Positions 25,960 through 38,393 of a stretch of 64,000 nt of DNA are shown here, one piece after another. The notes beneath the pieces are model-generated. The model saw only the letters and a program-made list of their open reading frames with translations. It was not told the DNA's origin and did no database searches. A program made the position numbers and the translations under genes. The stretch's first letter is position 1. Every line of letters starts with the position of its first letter. Origin of the DNA: Gonocerus acuteangulatus (Eukaryota; Arthropoda; Insecta; Hemiptera; Coreidae). The stretch lies in NCBI GenBank assembly GCA_946811695.1, contig OX328126.1, forward strand, positions 1,344,009-1,408,008, written 5' to 3'.

Positions 25960-27012
25960 TGCCATTAAAGAAAGATGGATCAGATCATTACAACGATGAT
26001 GCCATTAAAGAATGATGGATTAGATCATTACAACGATACAAGTGGAATCAAACCGAGGATCTTCTCTTTACGACCGGGCACAACATACTCAGAGTTAACT
26101 TGTTGAGAAATATATCTGTCATTAAAGAATGATGGATTAGATCATTACAACGATACAAGTGGCATCAAACCGAGGATCTTCTCTTTAGGACCGGGCACAA
26201 CATACTCAGAGTTAACTTGTTGAGAAATATATCTGTCATTAAAGAATGATGGATTAGATCATTACAACGATGATGCCATTAAAGAATGATGGATTAGATC
26301 ATTACAACGATACAAGTGGCATCAAACCGAGGATCTTCTCTTTAGGACCGGGCACGACATACTCAGAGTTAACGTGTTGAGAAATATATCTGTCATTAAA
26401 GAATGATGGATTAGATCATTACAACGATGATGCCATTAAAGAATGATGGATTAGATCATTACAACGATACAAGTGGAATCAAACCGAGGATCTTCTCTTT
26501 AGGACCGGGCACAACATACTCAGAGTTAACTTGTTGAGAAATATATCTGTCATTAAAGAATGATGGATTAGATCATTACAACGATACAAGTGGCATCAAA
26601 CCGAGGATCTTCTCTTTACGACCGGGCACAACATACTCAGAGTTAACTTGTTGAGAAATATATCTGTCATTAAAGAATGATGGATTAGATCATTACAACG
26701 ATACAAGTGGCATCAAACCGAGGATCTTCTCTTTAGGACCGGGCACGACATACTCAGGGTTAACTTGTTGAGAAATATATCTGCCATTAATGAATGATGG
26801 ATTATATTATTACAACGATACAAGTGGCATCAAACCGAAGATCTTCTCTTTACGAGCAGGCATAACATACTCAGAGTTAACTTGTTCAGAAATATATCTG
26901 CCATTAAAGAATGATGGATTAGATCATTACAACGATACAAGTGGCATCAAACCGAGGATTTTCTCTTTGCGACCGGGCACAACATACTCAGAGATAACTT
27001 GTTGAGAAATAT
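25960..27012. repeat. 117-bp tandem repeat with 40-bp internal duplications
   Basis: The array has eight to nine units of 117 bp, starting near GAAATATATCTGTCATTAAA. Two units are 157 bp because a 40-bp block (ATGATGCCATTAAAGAATGA onward) is duplicated. The minus strand of every unit carries CGGTTTGATTCCAC or CGGTTTGATGCCAC, close to a tRNA B box (GGTTCRANTCC), preceded by GTGCCCGGTC. This suggests that the unit came from a tRNA-like sequence, perhaps a SINE head. The 71-aa frame at 26790-27005 is a by-product of two units. Confidence 0.93.
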
Positions 27013-27299
27013 ATTATTTTCTAGACAATCCTAGACTAGTGCAGACAAAAAATGAACAGAATACTCAGAATATTCTGACAATACGTAGCCTTTTATCTCA
27101 GACTGAGGTGTAGAGAAAGCTCTCCCAGGACAACCACTGTATTCTCCATTTTAACCATTGCAGGGAATTTTAAAGAAATTTCTATAACTCACTAATAAGA
27201 AAAATAAAATGAAAAAAAGGGAAACAAAACCAGTAATTTTTTTGGAAATTGGAAGTTCTTTGTTCCCTATGTTAGAAAATCTATTTAAAGTGTACCTTC
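27013..27299. other. no recognisable feature
   Basis: Unique sequence with no gene, array or element end that I can support. Confidence 0.4.
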
Positions 27300-27440
27300 A
27301 AGCATATTAACACAAAAACATAAGCATTGCGATTTTTTCCCCACAAATTCGCCCAAAAATCATGTTCTGGTGGACGAATTCTGCTGGTTAACAAAGTTGA
27401 CCTTTCAAATTAAACAAAATACTTTATCAAAATCGGATCA
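27300..27440 (+). repeat. interspersed repeat core, divergent copy
   Basis: The segment keeps ATAAGCATTGCGATTTTTT, ATTCGCCC, TTCTGCTGGTTAAC, TTGACCTTTCAAATT and ATCAAAATCGGA in the family order. It runs directly into a LINE-like C-terminal frame. Confidence 0.75.
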
Positions 27441-27445
27441 TTTTT

Positions 27446-27630
27446 GGGGCAGCAAGAGAGGAAAGAAACGCTGTGTAATGTGCAACAACGGCAGAATGGA
27501 CTCTGGACATCTTACTTCCTGCATTGCTCTCAGCACCCTAGAGTTCGACGACACGAATTTGCTGCCTTCTTCCCTGTACTGGTCTGTGAGGCGCTTGATG
27601 GCTGAATTGCCTCATGCGGGTGAAGGATAA
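27446..27630 (+). pseudogene. probable LINE ORF2 C-terminal fragment
   Basis: The frame ends with a Cys-X2-Cys-X8-His-X4-Cys pattern (CVMCNN ... SGHLTSC) followed by a short tail and a stop at 27628. A CCHC knuckle like this near the C-terminus is typical of the second ORF of several non-LTR retrotransposon clades. Upstream the frame runs into the interspersed repeat core, so no reverse transcriptase is attached. It is a short orphan piece and could be chance. Confidence 0.45.
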
Positions 27631-27897
27631 AGTAAAGCTAAAGCAGTTAAAGCTAATATGATATGTATATAGTTAATTTTCTCCTGAAATGGATTCTGCA
27701 GACATGAAACATGTTGAGCACCAAATAAAGGATGTTACAAGAAGCAGCGGTTTTTAAATATATGCATGACCTTCCACCATTTTTAAAATAAATTATTGAG
27801 AACAATGTGTCACAGTTTTATAATATTTTTACAATACCTCTAGGGATCATTTCTCCCGGAAGTGTCACTTTCATGATTTTACAAGATAATTCCAGCC

Positions 27898-27903
27898 TTT
27901 ATT
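27898..27903 (-). promoter_or_regulatory. poly(A) signal AATAAA of the ENGase gene
   Basis: AATAAA on the minus strand starts 23 nt downstream of the ENGase stop codon. A terminal exon with such a short 3' UTR is plausible, and other signals could be used further downstream. Confidence 0.55.
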
Positions 27904-27925
27904 TAAGGAAGAAAATTTTAGTGAT

Positions 27926-28046
27926 TTAGGAAGAAGTTGTACTTGTATATACTCGAAGATGTCCTAAAAGCACAGGTTGTTTTCTTCCTCGTAGCCGACA
28001 GCCCAAGCTCAAGATGTGTTCAGATCCAAGTGCTAGTTGAAAAGTG
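27926..28046 (-). CDS. ENGASE: ENGase terminal coding exon 9
   Basis: Residues 500-539, ending [14 protein letters not shown] and [11 protein letters not shown] matches the family's LGEIQV-like last strand. The acceptor is ATTTCCAG. Confidence 0.85.
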
Positions 28047-28769
28047 CTGGAAATGAAATTAATTTGATAAAATAAATACAAAATAATAGTAAGCCAATTT
28101 GAAAAAGATTAATCTTTGACAATAGTGGACTAAACGAGTCCGACTTGCACTCAGCAGTCCGGAACTGCGTCATCTCAGCATTTTCCATAATGTTCTTATC
28201 AGTCCCAAAACAGCCTACAAGGACCAAGAGGGGCAGATACTATAGAAGTATCTCATTCATAACCGTACGGCACACTAGAGAGATAGTGTGGTTAGTGCTA
28301 TCCTCTGGCCACCTGATTTTACCCTTTGCAGGTACCCATTAATAAATTAATTAAATGTGCAGCATTTCGTAAATAATAAAAATTTGGTAGGTTTTGTTTT
28401 AAAGAATAGTGAGCCAATTCAAAATGGCAGTTTCCTAGAAAAGAATTATAAAATTTTCAAGATTTTTTCATAAAAGAATAGAGTAATTTCTAATCTAAAT
28501 TCATTCTCATCTCTAATTTCACTGGCAAATTCATCTTAGGCATACACAAATTTAAATTTTTTAGATCTGCTCAGAGAAAATATAAATAATGAATCAATGA
28601 TTATATTCAACGTAGAAAGGATAATCACCTTTTAATCCATCCATTCACTCGCTCAAAGTCGCTATTAGTTACTTCAAAACAATGAAACCTGCAAAACAAA
28701 GAAACAGTTTAGTGAACAATGAATAATTCACTAAATTATCTTATTCACACAGTATACTATGAATTATTA

Positions 28770-28841
<72 letters not shown>

Positions 28842-31800
28842 ATACAAAAAAGGCATGTAGAAATTATACAACTACGAGGCGTGAATGTTTAAGGTGCCTC
28901 TGATAATCGTGAGTTTCACCGACTGTGAAGTACGGACTGAAGAAACACCAAGGTCTTCAAGACGATGATGAAGCCAAAGCAGTCCTGATGCAATGGTCAA
29001 CAAGTCGGGCGGCAGACTTCTATGAGGAGGCTATTCATGAACTGGTACACCGTTTGACAAGTGCCTCAATATTGAAGGATATTATGTAGAAAATTATATT
29101 AAGGTACAGGCTTTCATGGAAAATTAAAATTATTGAGATATCTTTGCACGTCTATTTTTAATTTCAAAACGGTACTTACTTCAAAAACATGCCTTATATA
29201 TCTTATTGAGAGACTGATCAATTGGAAGAAAATCAGAAAAAAATAAAGATAATCATAATTTGAGTATTCATTTAGAAGAAAATATAGAGTAGCAAAAAAA
29301 TGTATTTTACTTACTGTTTGTCGACTTCATCTAATGTTGATTCCTCAGATAGAATACCGGTAGTCACAATAAAATCCATTTCACATAATTCTCCATTAAC
29401 AAAAGGTTTTGTAAGAACGTCTATGAAAATGTCTTCTTCTGTATTCGATGAGAAATCACAGACAAGTAAGCTGAAAATATGCACAAATACTGTTTGTTAA
29501 AATAGAAAACTCTCACTCACGGGAACTATGCCATCTCATTCTAATCTATTTCCTTAGAATGATTATACCATTTGGAAAGGTTAGAATAGAAGTTGTTCTA
29601 TTTCTCCTTGAGGAGAGAACAAAACCGACACTTCTAACAGTTCAAGAATTGTCTTCTTCTATTCAGATGGTTCTATCAAATATTTACATCTGGAATTATG
29701 TAGTAGGAATTTTGCTTCCTTTCGGAACGATTACGTTTCACTTACTACAATTGTGCAACCGTTATTGAGATACTTAATAAAATATGAGGAAAGGGAACGT
29801 TTTCTCGAAGAGACACAGGTCCACTCGGTTGACATATGTCTAAATATTATATATCTTTTTTGGCTGCATTTTGAGTAGAGGAAGTATTACAAACAAAATA
29901 TTTTACATACATGAACGGTTTCATCAGTTGACCCCTAACAGACTCCAGATTCACTACTTACAGGAAAACACCTACATTTAGTAAGCACTAAATCTATGCA
30001 AATGAAGTGGAAGTTTATTAAGGGATAGGTTGAACAATTGGCTCTTTTTTGTCAAAAAATGTGGACTAGAGTTCACTTTCAAATATCTAGCGTGATGAAA
30101 TTATGGATTATTCATTTTTTATTGACCAAACTGTGGGAATCCATTGTTCAGCCTGGAACTAATAAAAAGTAACTAAAAGAAATTGTTGGAAAAGTTTTTC
30201 ATTTGAGAGATATGTCAAATTTTGTGTTTTTTCCAGATTTTCTTTGATTTATCTTTCATGTGATGTAGTTTTGACGAGACATTTAGGGGGGAGTATTCAA
30301 AAACATTTGAAGATAGTAGAATAATTGTAATTCAAACTTTACAAATAATTTGAAATGTTTTCAAATAAATTGCAAATAGCACTAAAAAAAAAGATACAAA
30401 AAGTTCAGGAGGATAAATGTTAATACTCAGTTCAGCTAGAACATTTTGTAGACAGACAAGGCCGCATTCACACTTCACACTCCAAGGATGGAATTTTCAA
30501 TAGTCTCTATTAAATAGTGACATTTGATTTGAAAAAATTTCAAATTATTTGTAATGTTTGGATTACAATTATTCAACTATCTTGAAATGTTTATGAATAT
30601 CCCCCCCCCCCTAAATATCTTATCAAAAAGTAAAAAAAACAAACAAACAAAACTTGTTTTATAAAAAAGGTTTTGAGCATTAAAGGGTTAACTCAGATAT
30701 ATTTACATTATATAATTTATCCTTAGCAAAACTGTAGGACGATGAAACAATTCATTTTTATATTTAGCCATAAAATATAAATGTTTCTATTAATCATATA
30801 ATACAAAATAATCCTTCCTCACTGATCAATATGATCTTCTTCTTCAGCAGATAAATGTTGCGTAATAATAAGGCAGCCTCCGCCAGAGAAGGCATCTTTA
30901 TCGTAGTAAGCGATGCAGCTGCTATCTTCAATGCCATGCAATCCTGTTAAAATAGCAGGTAGATGGTTCATTTTGGATTGGTTAAACCACGATTCATTGC
31001 TCACAACCTAATGAAAAATAAACAAATATATCGTTAAATTAAAGAAAATAGAAAAAAGAAATAAATGGAAGCTGGTTGTTTGGTTTTCTATAATGATAGT
31101 CGTTCACAAACCAAATCCTAACAACGATTATCATATTAAAAGCACATCTTTACAACAATGGACTACAAATAACTCAGAGAAAAAAAATGTACTCGACATA
31201 CCAATCCATTTTGATAGAATTTCTGGCCAAAGCCTCGGCAAAATGAAGTCTCGAATGGAAGCGAACATGGACCATGAGTACGTAGGAAATCCGAAATAAG
31301 GCTCCAAAACATGAAATCTCGGGAATCGGGAATTTCCTTTTCTCCGCAGTTTTCATGGACCCAGCCTGGAGCAAATATAGCTGCTGATAAGTCGTGTTTT
31401 CTAATTAAACTAAAAGCCTAAAAGAAATACATTGATTATTTGTACGGTATGAAATTACTTATAGCGTCGCTACAAATGCAAAGTATCGAATGTGAAAATT
31501 ACCAATTTTCAGAGTGGAAAAGCATTTATTCATAACTTTTTTTTGGACAGTCGGCAGATTTGACCTTTTGATAGTGGAATACTTTCCCTTTAATAGAGTG
31601 ATCTAAGATTCAAGAATTTGCCGTACATAAGTCCAGCAGAAATTAGTAAAGATTGACGATGAAAGATGCATTTTTTTCACATTCGTTACTTTGCATTTGT
31701 ATCGGCGATATGGGCTATCTTTTAGAAAATAGACAATTTTAGTCCCAATGAATCTAAAGAAAATGTATATCAATAAATTAATTTTTTTTTCTCTTGAAAT

Positions 31801-34800
31801 GCAATCACTATTTCCCCCACAATCCACAAAGAAGTCACCAATTTATTTTAAGTCAAGAGAAATGATAAATTCTGATGAAAATGAGAAAAAAAGGAAAACA
31901 GCGGTTGAAAACATATTTTGCTTAACAATTCAGTTCAACTTTATTTGAAAACAAATGTTCTATTAACTCTTTATCTACCGTTGACTGCTCCATCAGTCGA
32001 GAGCTGCTGGGACCTGTGTACTGTAGAAGTCAGAGGAACCCAGAACCCAGGTACTATTCTCTTATCCAGCTGTCAAGAGCTCCTCATATTACTCACCGTA
32101 TTTTTCTTCTTATTTCTCAACTATAGAGATATCTAGCATTAACGTAGTGTACTTGTGGTATTTCTGCCTATCACTAGAGAGTATTTGAATCAATTTGTTG
32201 ACTGCTTGAGCTGTTCAGGGGTATTACATCTTGTTACTCTGTCAGCTCATTCACCTAATCAACCTTTGTCAAGTTACCAGACGTTTTTATACATGTGCCC
32301 ATCACCAACAGCTTCTTTATTGAGTATATATTTCACTTTTTTATTATTCATAACATATAGAGCAAATGGTAAACAGAAAAACTTTATTTTAGCGGGGTTC
32401 CTCCCTCCCTCCATTTGGTACAAAAATCTTTTGTCTAATTTCAATCAATCAATACTTATTTGAACCAATACATTATTGTATTTTATACAAGTGGTTAAGG
32501 GAGACAAAAAAATATACATTAGCAAAATAAATAATAAACAAAAAAAAAATAATTAATTAATAAATAAAAAAATAAACAACATTTTTAAATGAGAAAATAA
32601 CTGGATAAATTATTGCAAATGAAAGAAGTCTTGATAAGATCTTGGGTTTAATCGCGTTGCAATCCTCTTTGCAAGTTGATAGTAGCTGGCTCCTTCTATT
32701 ATTGGGAGTTTCTCATAGTGCCTTTGGGTGAGTTTTTCAATTTTCTCTGTGGAGTGGACAACCCCGAGCTCTCTCTGGATTTGTGTGTTTTGTATAAAAG
32801 GAGGTGCATTTAAAATAATTCGAAGAATTTTATTTTGAAATGTCTGAAGTCTTCGTCTGCTTGTGCTACTGGTACTGTACCAAACTGGACATGCGTAAGT
32901 CAGTAATGGAAGTAATAGAGTTTTGTATAATAGAACTGCGCATTTGTGTCTAAGTGGTGTGTTTTTTGTTTAAAAGTGTGTATAGTAGTCTTAGTCGTGT
33001 GTGAGCTAATTGAAGTTTTAAATTAATGTGAAGTCTCCAGGCCAGTCTAGTGTCGAAGTGAACAACAAGGTAGCGCACACTTTGGTCCCTAGGAGTCCAA
33101 GGAACTCGGGTCTGTCCAATCCGCAAGCAAGGAGAAGTCCTGTCATCGAAGTGCCTCAGTGCTCAAAGGATTGAGTCGGAGTTTCCACCTTTCGAACGAC
33201 GAGGTGATGCTGTCCAATGATGATTGTAGATCCAGAGGCGCTTATTTTTCAACTGACACTGTTTTTCACTCGTACTTGTAATGTTCTTTCGTCAAGGAAC
33301 GAAGAAATAATATTTGCAAGATAGCACGGTGGCCAAGTTTTTTTGAGTTAGTACAGAAGGCCCTTGTGCCACACTGTGTCGAAAGCTGACTACAACATCT
33401 ATGAAACTTTCGTCTAATTTGAAAGGTCAAGTTCGTTATCCAGCAGAATCCACCCACCGGAAAATGAAATTTTCAGTTTGGGTGCTCAGAAGCGATTAAT
33501 TCAGTTGAAACTAGTTCCAGACGTTTGATATTCATTTAGTCTAAGGTAGATAAATTTTGGTTCTGTTTGGATTTAAGGAAGTACTGGAAATAAAATATTT
33601 CATTAACAGGCATGAAAAGTTTTGGGATTTTCGTATATTTTCTAAAATATCTCGAAAACGGTTGGGAAATCATAGTAAGTGGGAGGTGGCCATTCGAAAG
33701 CTTACTAAATTCCCAACAAAAAAGGTTCAGATGTAATTTTTGATGGGGCTATAAAATTCAAAATTTTTAGTTTTTTTTTTTGTTTTTTTTTTCAACAGGG
33801 TTTAGACACTGTTTACCTAACTTTTTAATTGGTTACTGTTTTTTTTTGTTTTTTGTTTTTTTCATTTAATAGTAAAATTAGTATTTTAATGAATTAAGAT
33901 ATGAAAATGAGAAAGTATTGGTAAGTGTTTCGCATGGCAAATGTTGAGAAGTTGGGGGGAGTCATTTCCGCTTAGAATACTATGAGTTTCCTATTCTGGC
34001 ACCTTAAATCTTCCTTCTCTTTGAGATGTCATTTTATATTTTTCACGAAACATCAAAACCTACCAATAACTGCTTCAACTCCTTTACTAATGACACTAAA
34101 GATATGAATTGAACCACGCTAAGATGACGCAATTCCTGCGAGTCGGACTTTTTTTACACACATACAATATAACTTTTTTATAACTTTCTTTTAAATAACG
34201 TCATTCAATTTAAAAAGAATTCAAACTAATAAAGATAATTAAAAGATCAAGACCAGTTAATAACAATAGTAAAAAGAACAAAAATCAAAATTATAAAAGA
34301 AAAGTTTTAGTTCGGCAACGAGGTCGCTCAAAGACAAGACTCTATAAGCGAGAGTGGGAAAAGTATCCGGTATAGAGAGCCTGATGCTGGACGCGAGTAT
34401 CCCGTACAGGGGCCGGATACAGTACAGGCACGAGTATTCCGTACAGGGGCCTGAAACAGTACAGGCGCGACTATTCCGTACAGGGGCCTGATACAGTACA
34501 GGTGTGAGTATTCCGTACAGGGGCCTGATACAGTACAGGCGTGAGTATTCCGTACAGGGGCCTGATACAGTACAGGCGCGAGTATTCCGTACAGGGGCCT
34601 GATACAGTACAGGCGCGAGTATCCCGTACAGGAGAACCCTTCAATGTGCACCTTTCTTGATACGGAAAGAGTAATTAAGAGATTAAAGGTAAAGATATTT
34701 TAAAACTGCTAATAGTTCTTTAAAAGTACTTTTATAATTTAATACTGGCTACAGAAAAGCGGGAAGAGTAGAATATTGAATTAAAAGCATTTTTTAATCC

Positions 34801-36487
34801 TCTAGACCTCTGTGAAGTTAAATATTATGTATAAATAACCAGGAGCCCTCTCGATGGTGGGCAGACACGAGGTTCCATGTAAGAACAGCGTTAGAGGACA
34901 GAGAGGAGAGGGTTATGTTGGCGTTGTGGAAACTGCTAAATGACCTAATTTATATTAAAAATGATGCCAAAAATCCCTCATCAATGTCAATAAGTTGAAG
35001 AGTGTCGATTGCCACACAATGTTGCGGGCGATTCCATTAATATCCATAAAATGTTCAGCGCCCAAGTTAACTCATTCATAGATAAATAGAAACGGTATAA
35101 ATTTCTGAGGCAACTCGGATGCAGGCATTAAGTGGTTAATTCAATTCAGAAATTATTCAAGCAGTGACTTTCATGTGGGTATAATAAAAAAAAGTCCGAC
35201 TCGCAGGAACTGCGCCATCTTACCGCGGTTCCAGTTCTTTTTTTTTTTTTTTTTCTACGGCTCATCTAGGTCATTAGCGCCGACATCCAGGGTTTAGCGA
35301 GGAATTTTACCAGCGAGCCGTGGGATGATAAAATTCCTGCCGGAGGTTGGGAATCGAACCCACCATCTCCCGCACATGAATCCAAGGCGCTAGCCATTAG
35401 ACCACGGGAGAGCCCGGTTCCTGTTCATATCCCTATTCTCATTTGAAAAGCATAGAATAGAAACATAATATTTTCCTCGGCCTTTGTTCAAAGGGTTTTA
35501 TGGCTATACCTGGGTTCGGGTCCACAAGACCCTAGAAACCTCTTCTACCAATACTACATTTCATACGTTTCAATGAATTGGAAAATATCAAAAATTTTCA
35601 CATATTCCTGTGTTCTTTTACTATAGTAATAATTCTACACATAAAATCAATTAAAAAATAAAATAAAAAACCAACAGCATAAAGGCAATTGAAAATATTC
35701 AAAAGACGTCATCGAATATTTTTCTCTTGGCAAGCTATATTTCTAACAATGAATTGCTTTTCTTATTTTGCCTAATCTGTTTTATTGTAAAATACATTAT
35801 CCAACAATAAGCAATTAAAAAATAACAAGGAATAAAAAACAGACAAAAAGAACAGTTCGAATAAGCGAAATCAATTACTTTAAAGTTTTAAGCTCTTATT
35901 TCTCCGATTGACATCGCCTAATCAAAACTTTCATTAGAACCTTTTTTTTAGAGCATTTAATAAGCTTTCTAATAGTATTCTTTCGTTTACCATGATTCTC
36001 AACCTTTTTCGAGATATTAATGAAAGTAAACAAAGTTACTAAAACTTTTTATGTCTGTTAATAAAATATTTTATTCTAACCCTTCCTTAACTCCAAATGT
36101 AACCAAAATTTCAACATATTAGTTTTGATGAAAGTAGAACATGCAGAAAATGTTTCAACTGAATCCCATGATTCTAAGTACCCAAACCAAAAACGGTATT
36201 CAAAAAATATTTTTCCAATTTTCTCGAAAACGGTTAAAGCTATCGCCTTGAAAATGGTTTCATTCGTTTTCCTAGCCCAGGAATCATATAAAGCGAGTAC
36301 TTAGAAGCTTATGAACTCAAAAACGTAAGCGTTACGATTTTTTTTGCGCGAATTTCGCCCCAAACGCCATCTTCCAGTAGGCGGATTTTGCTGGTTAACG
36401 AACTTGACCTTTCAAATTGGACGAAGGATTTTTGTACCAAATTTCATCAAAATCGGACCATTCGTCTTCTATCTAGAGAGCGAACAG

Positions 36488-36542
<55 letters not shown>

Positions 36543-38272
36543 TATATACATATAAATATATACATATATATATATATATATACAAATTTGAACCACCGTT
36601 ATTTTCGGTCTCTAGGGGTTCTGAAACGCGAAATTTTCTAGTCGGCACTTCCGGATTGTTTCATTGTATCAACCCTATAAGCGGGGTTCCTCCCTATGGG
36701 GGAGGGAGGAACCGCGCTAAAATAAAATAAAAAGTCCGTCTCGCAGGACTGCATCATCTTAGCGCGGTTCCGTTCATATCCCTAGTCTAATTTGGAAAGA
36801 TTAAAATAGAAGCAGTTATTATTTTGGTTCCACCAGTCTTTTTTTTTAAAATTAATTATTATAATGGCGTGTCAACCCTTAAGGTCACTAACGCCATTCC
36901 TGTGAGTAGTAAAGTCTTGAAAGGTCATGATTTACAATCTTACCTGGAAGGGTCCGCTACACTAGAAACAGACCCGCTAGTGACAAGGTCTTGGAATCTT
37001 GGAAATCTATATTTCTAACATTAAATTGTTTTTGTTATTTTACTTAACCAGTTTTATTGTCAAATACATTATCCAACTATAAGCAATTAAAAAATAACAA
37101 GAAATAAAACAGACAAAAAGAACCATTGGAATAAACGAAATCAATTAATTTAAAGCTTTAAGCACTTTTTTCTTCGATTGACATCGCCTAATTAAAACTT
37201 TCTTCAGAACCTTTTTTGTAGAGCATTTAGTAAGCTTCCGAATGGTAATCTTCCGCTTCACAAGATTGTCAACGGTTTTCGAGATACTAACGAAATTATA
37301 CAAAGTTACCAAAACTTTTTTTGTCTGTTAATAAAATATTTTATTCTAACCCTTCCTTTACTCTAAACGTAACAAAAATTTCAACATATTAGTGTTGATG
37401 AAACACGAACATGCAGAAAATGTTTCAACTGTATCCCATAATTCTAAGTACCAAAATCAAAGACAAAGAACCCTCCCTAGGAAGGACACTAGGCAGTTGA
37501 AAAGCTATATATCTTGGAAATCCATATCTCTAACATTAAATTGTTTTTCTTATTTTTCTTAACCTGTTTTATTTTCAAATACATTATCCAACAATAAGCA
37601 ATTAAAAAATAACAAGGAATAAAAAACAGACAAAAAGAACAGTTCGAATAAGCGAAATCTATTACTTTAAAGTTTTAAGCTCTTATTTCTCCGATTGACA
37701 TCACCTAATCAAAACTTTCATTAGAACCTTTTTTTTAGAGCATTTAATAAGCTTTCTAATGGTATTCTTCCGTTTACCAAGATTCTCAACCTTTTTCGAG
37801 ATATTAAGGAAAGTAAACAAAGTTACTAAAACTTTTTGTCTGTTAATAAAATATTTTATTCTAACCCTTCCTTAACTCCAAACATAACCAAAATTTCAAC
37901 ATATTAGTTTTGATGAAAGTAGAACATGCAGAAAATGTTTCAACTGAATCCCATGATTCTAAGTACCCAAACCAAAAACGGTATTCAAAAAATATTTTTC
38001 CAATTTTCTCGAAAACGGTTAAAGCTATCGCCTTGAAAATGGTTTCATTCGTTTCCCTAGCCCAGGAGTCATATAAAACGAGTACTTAGAAGCTTATGAA
38101 CTCAAAAACGTAAGCGTTACGATTTTTTTTGCGCGAATTTCGCCCCAAACGCCATCTTCCAGTAGGCGGATTTTGCTGGTTAACGAACTTGACCTTTCAA
38201 ATTGGACGAAGGATTTTTGTACCAAATTTCATCAAAATCGGACCATTCGTCTTCTATCTAGAGAGCGAACAG

Positions 38273-38333
<61 letters not shown>

Positions 38334-38346
38334 TATATACATATAA

Positions 38347-38393
<47 letters not shown>

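Larger units (their letters stand above)
35187..36727 (+). repeat. interspersed repeat unit A (full, with SINE insertion)
   Basis: The unit starts AAAAGTCCGACTCGCAGGAA and TACCGCGGTTCC, runs through AT-rich sequence, then the conserved core (36300-36480), a (TA)n tract and a terminal block ending GGAGGAACCGCGCTAAAAT. The TTAGCGCGGTTCC motif near the start and its inverse at the end form short subterminal inverted repeats. A SINE splits the 5' module. The positions 35750-36727 are nearly identical to 37530-38533. No transposition protein is encoded, so it looks non-autonomous; its class is unclear. Confidence 0.8.

Noticed and set aside
34328..34651. A 107-aa minus-strand repetitive frame
   Set aside because: It lies in a 37-bp repeat whose period is not a multiple of three; the apparent protein repeat is a by-product.
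36344..36730. A 128-aa frame, with near copies at 38129 (140 aa) and 62530 (90 aa), and a shared [14 protein letters not shown] stretch
   Set aside because: The frame runs through a (TA)n tract and its similarity is that of the repeat DNA itself. Older copies of the same core are full of stops. Not a protein gene.
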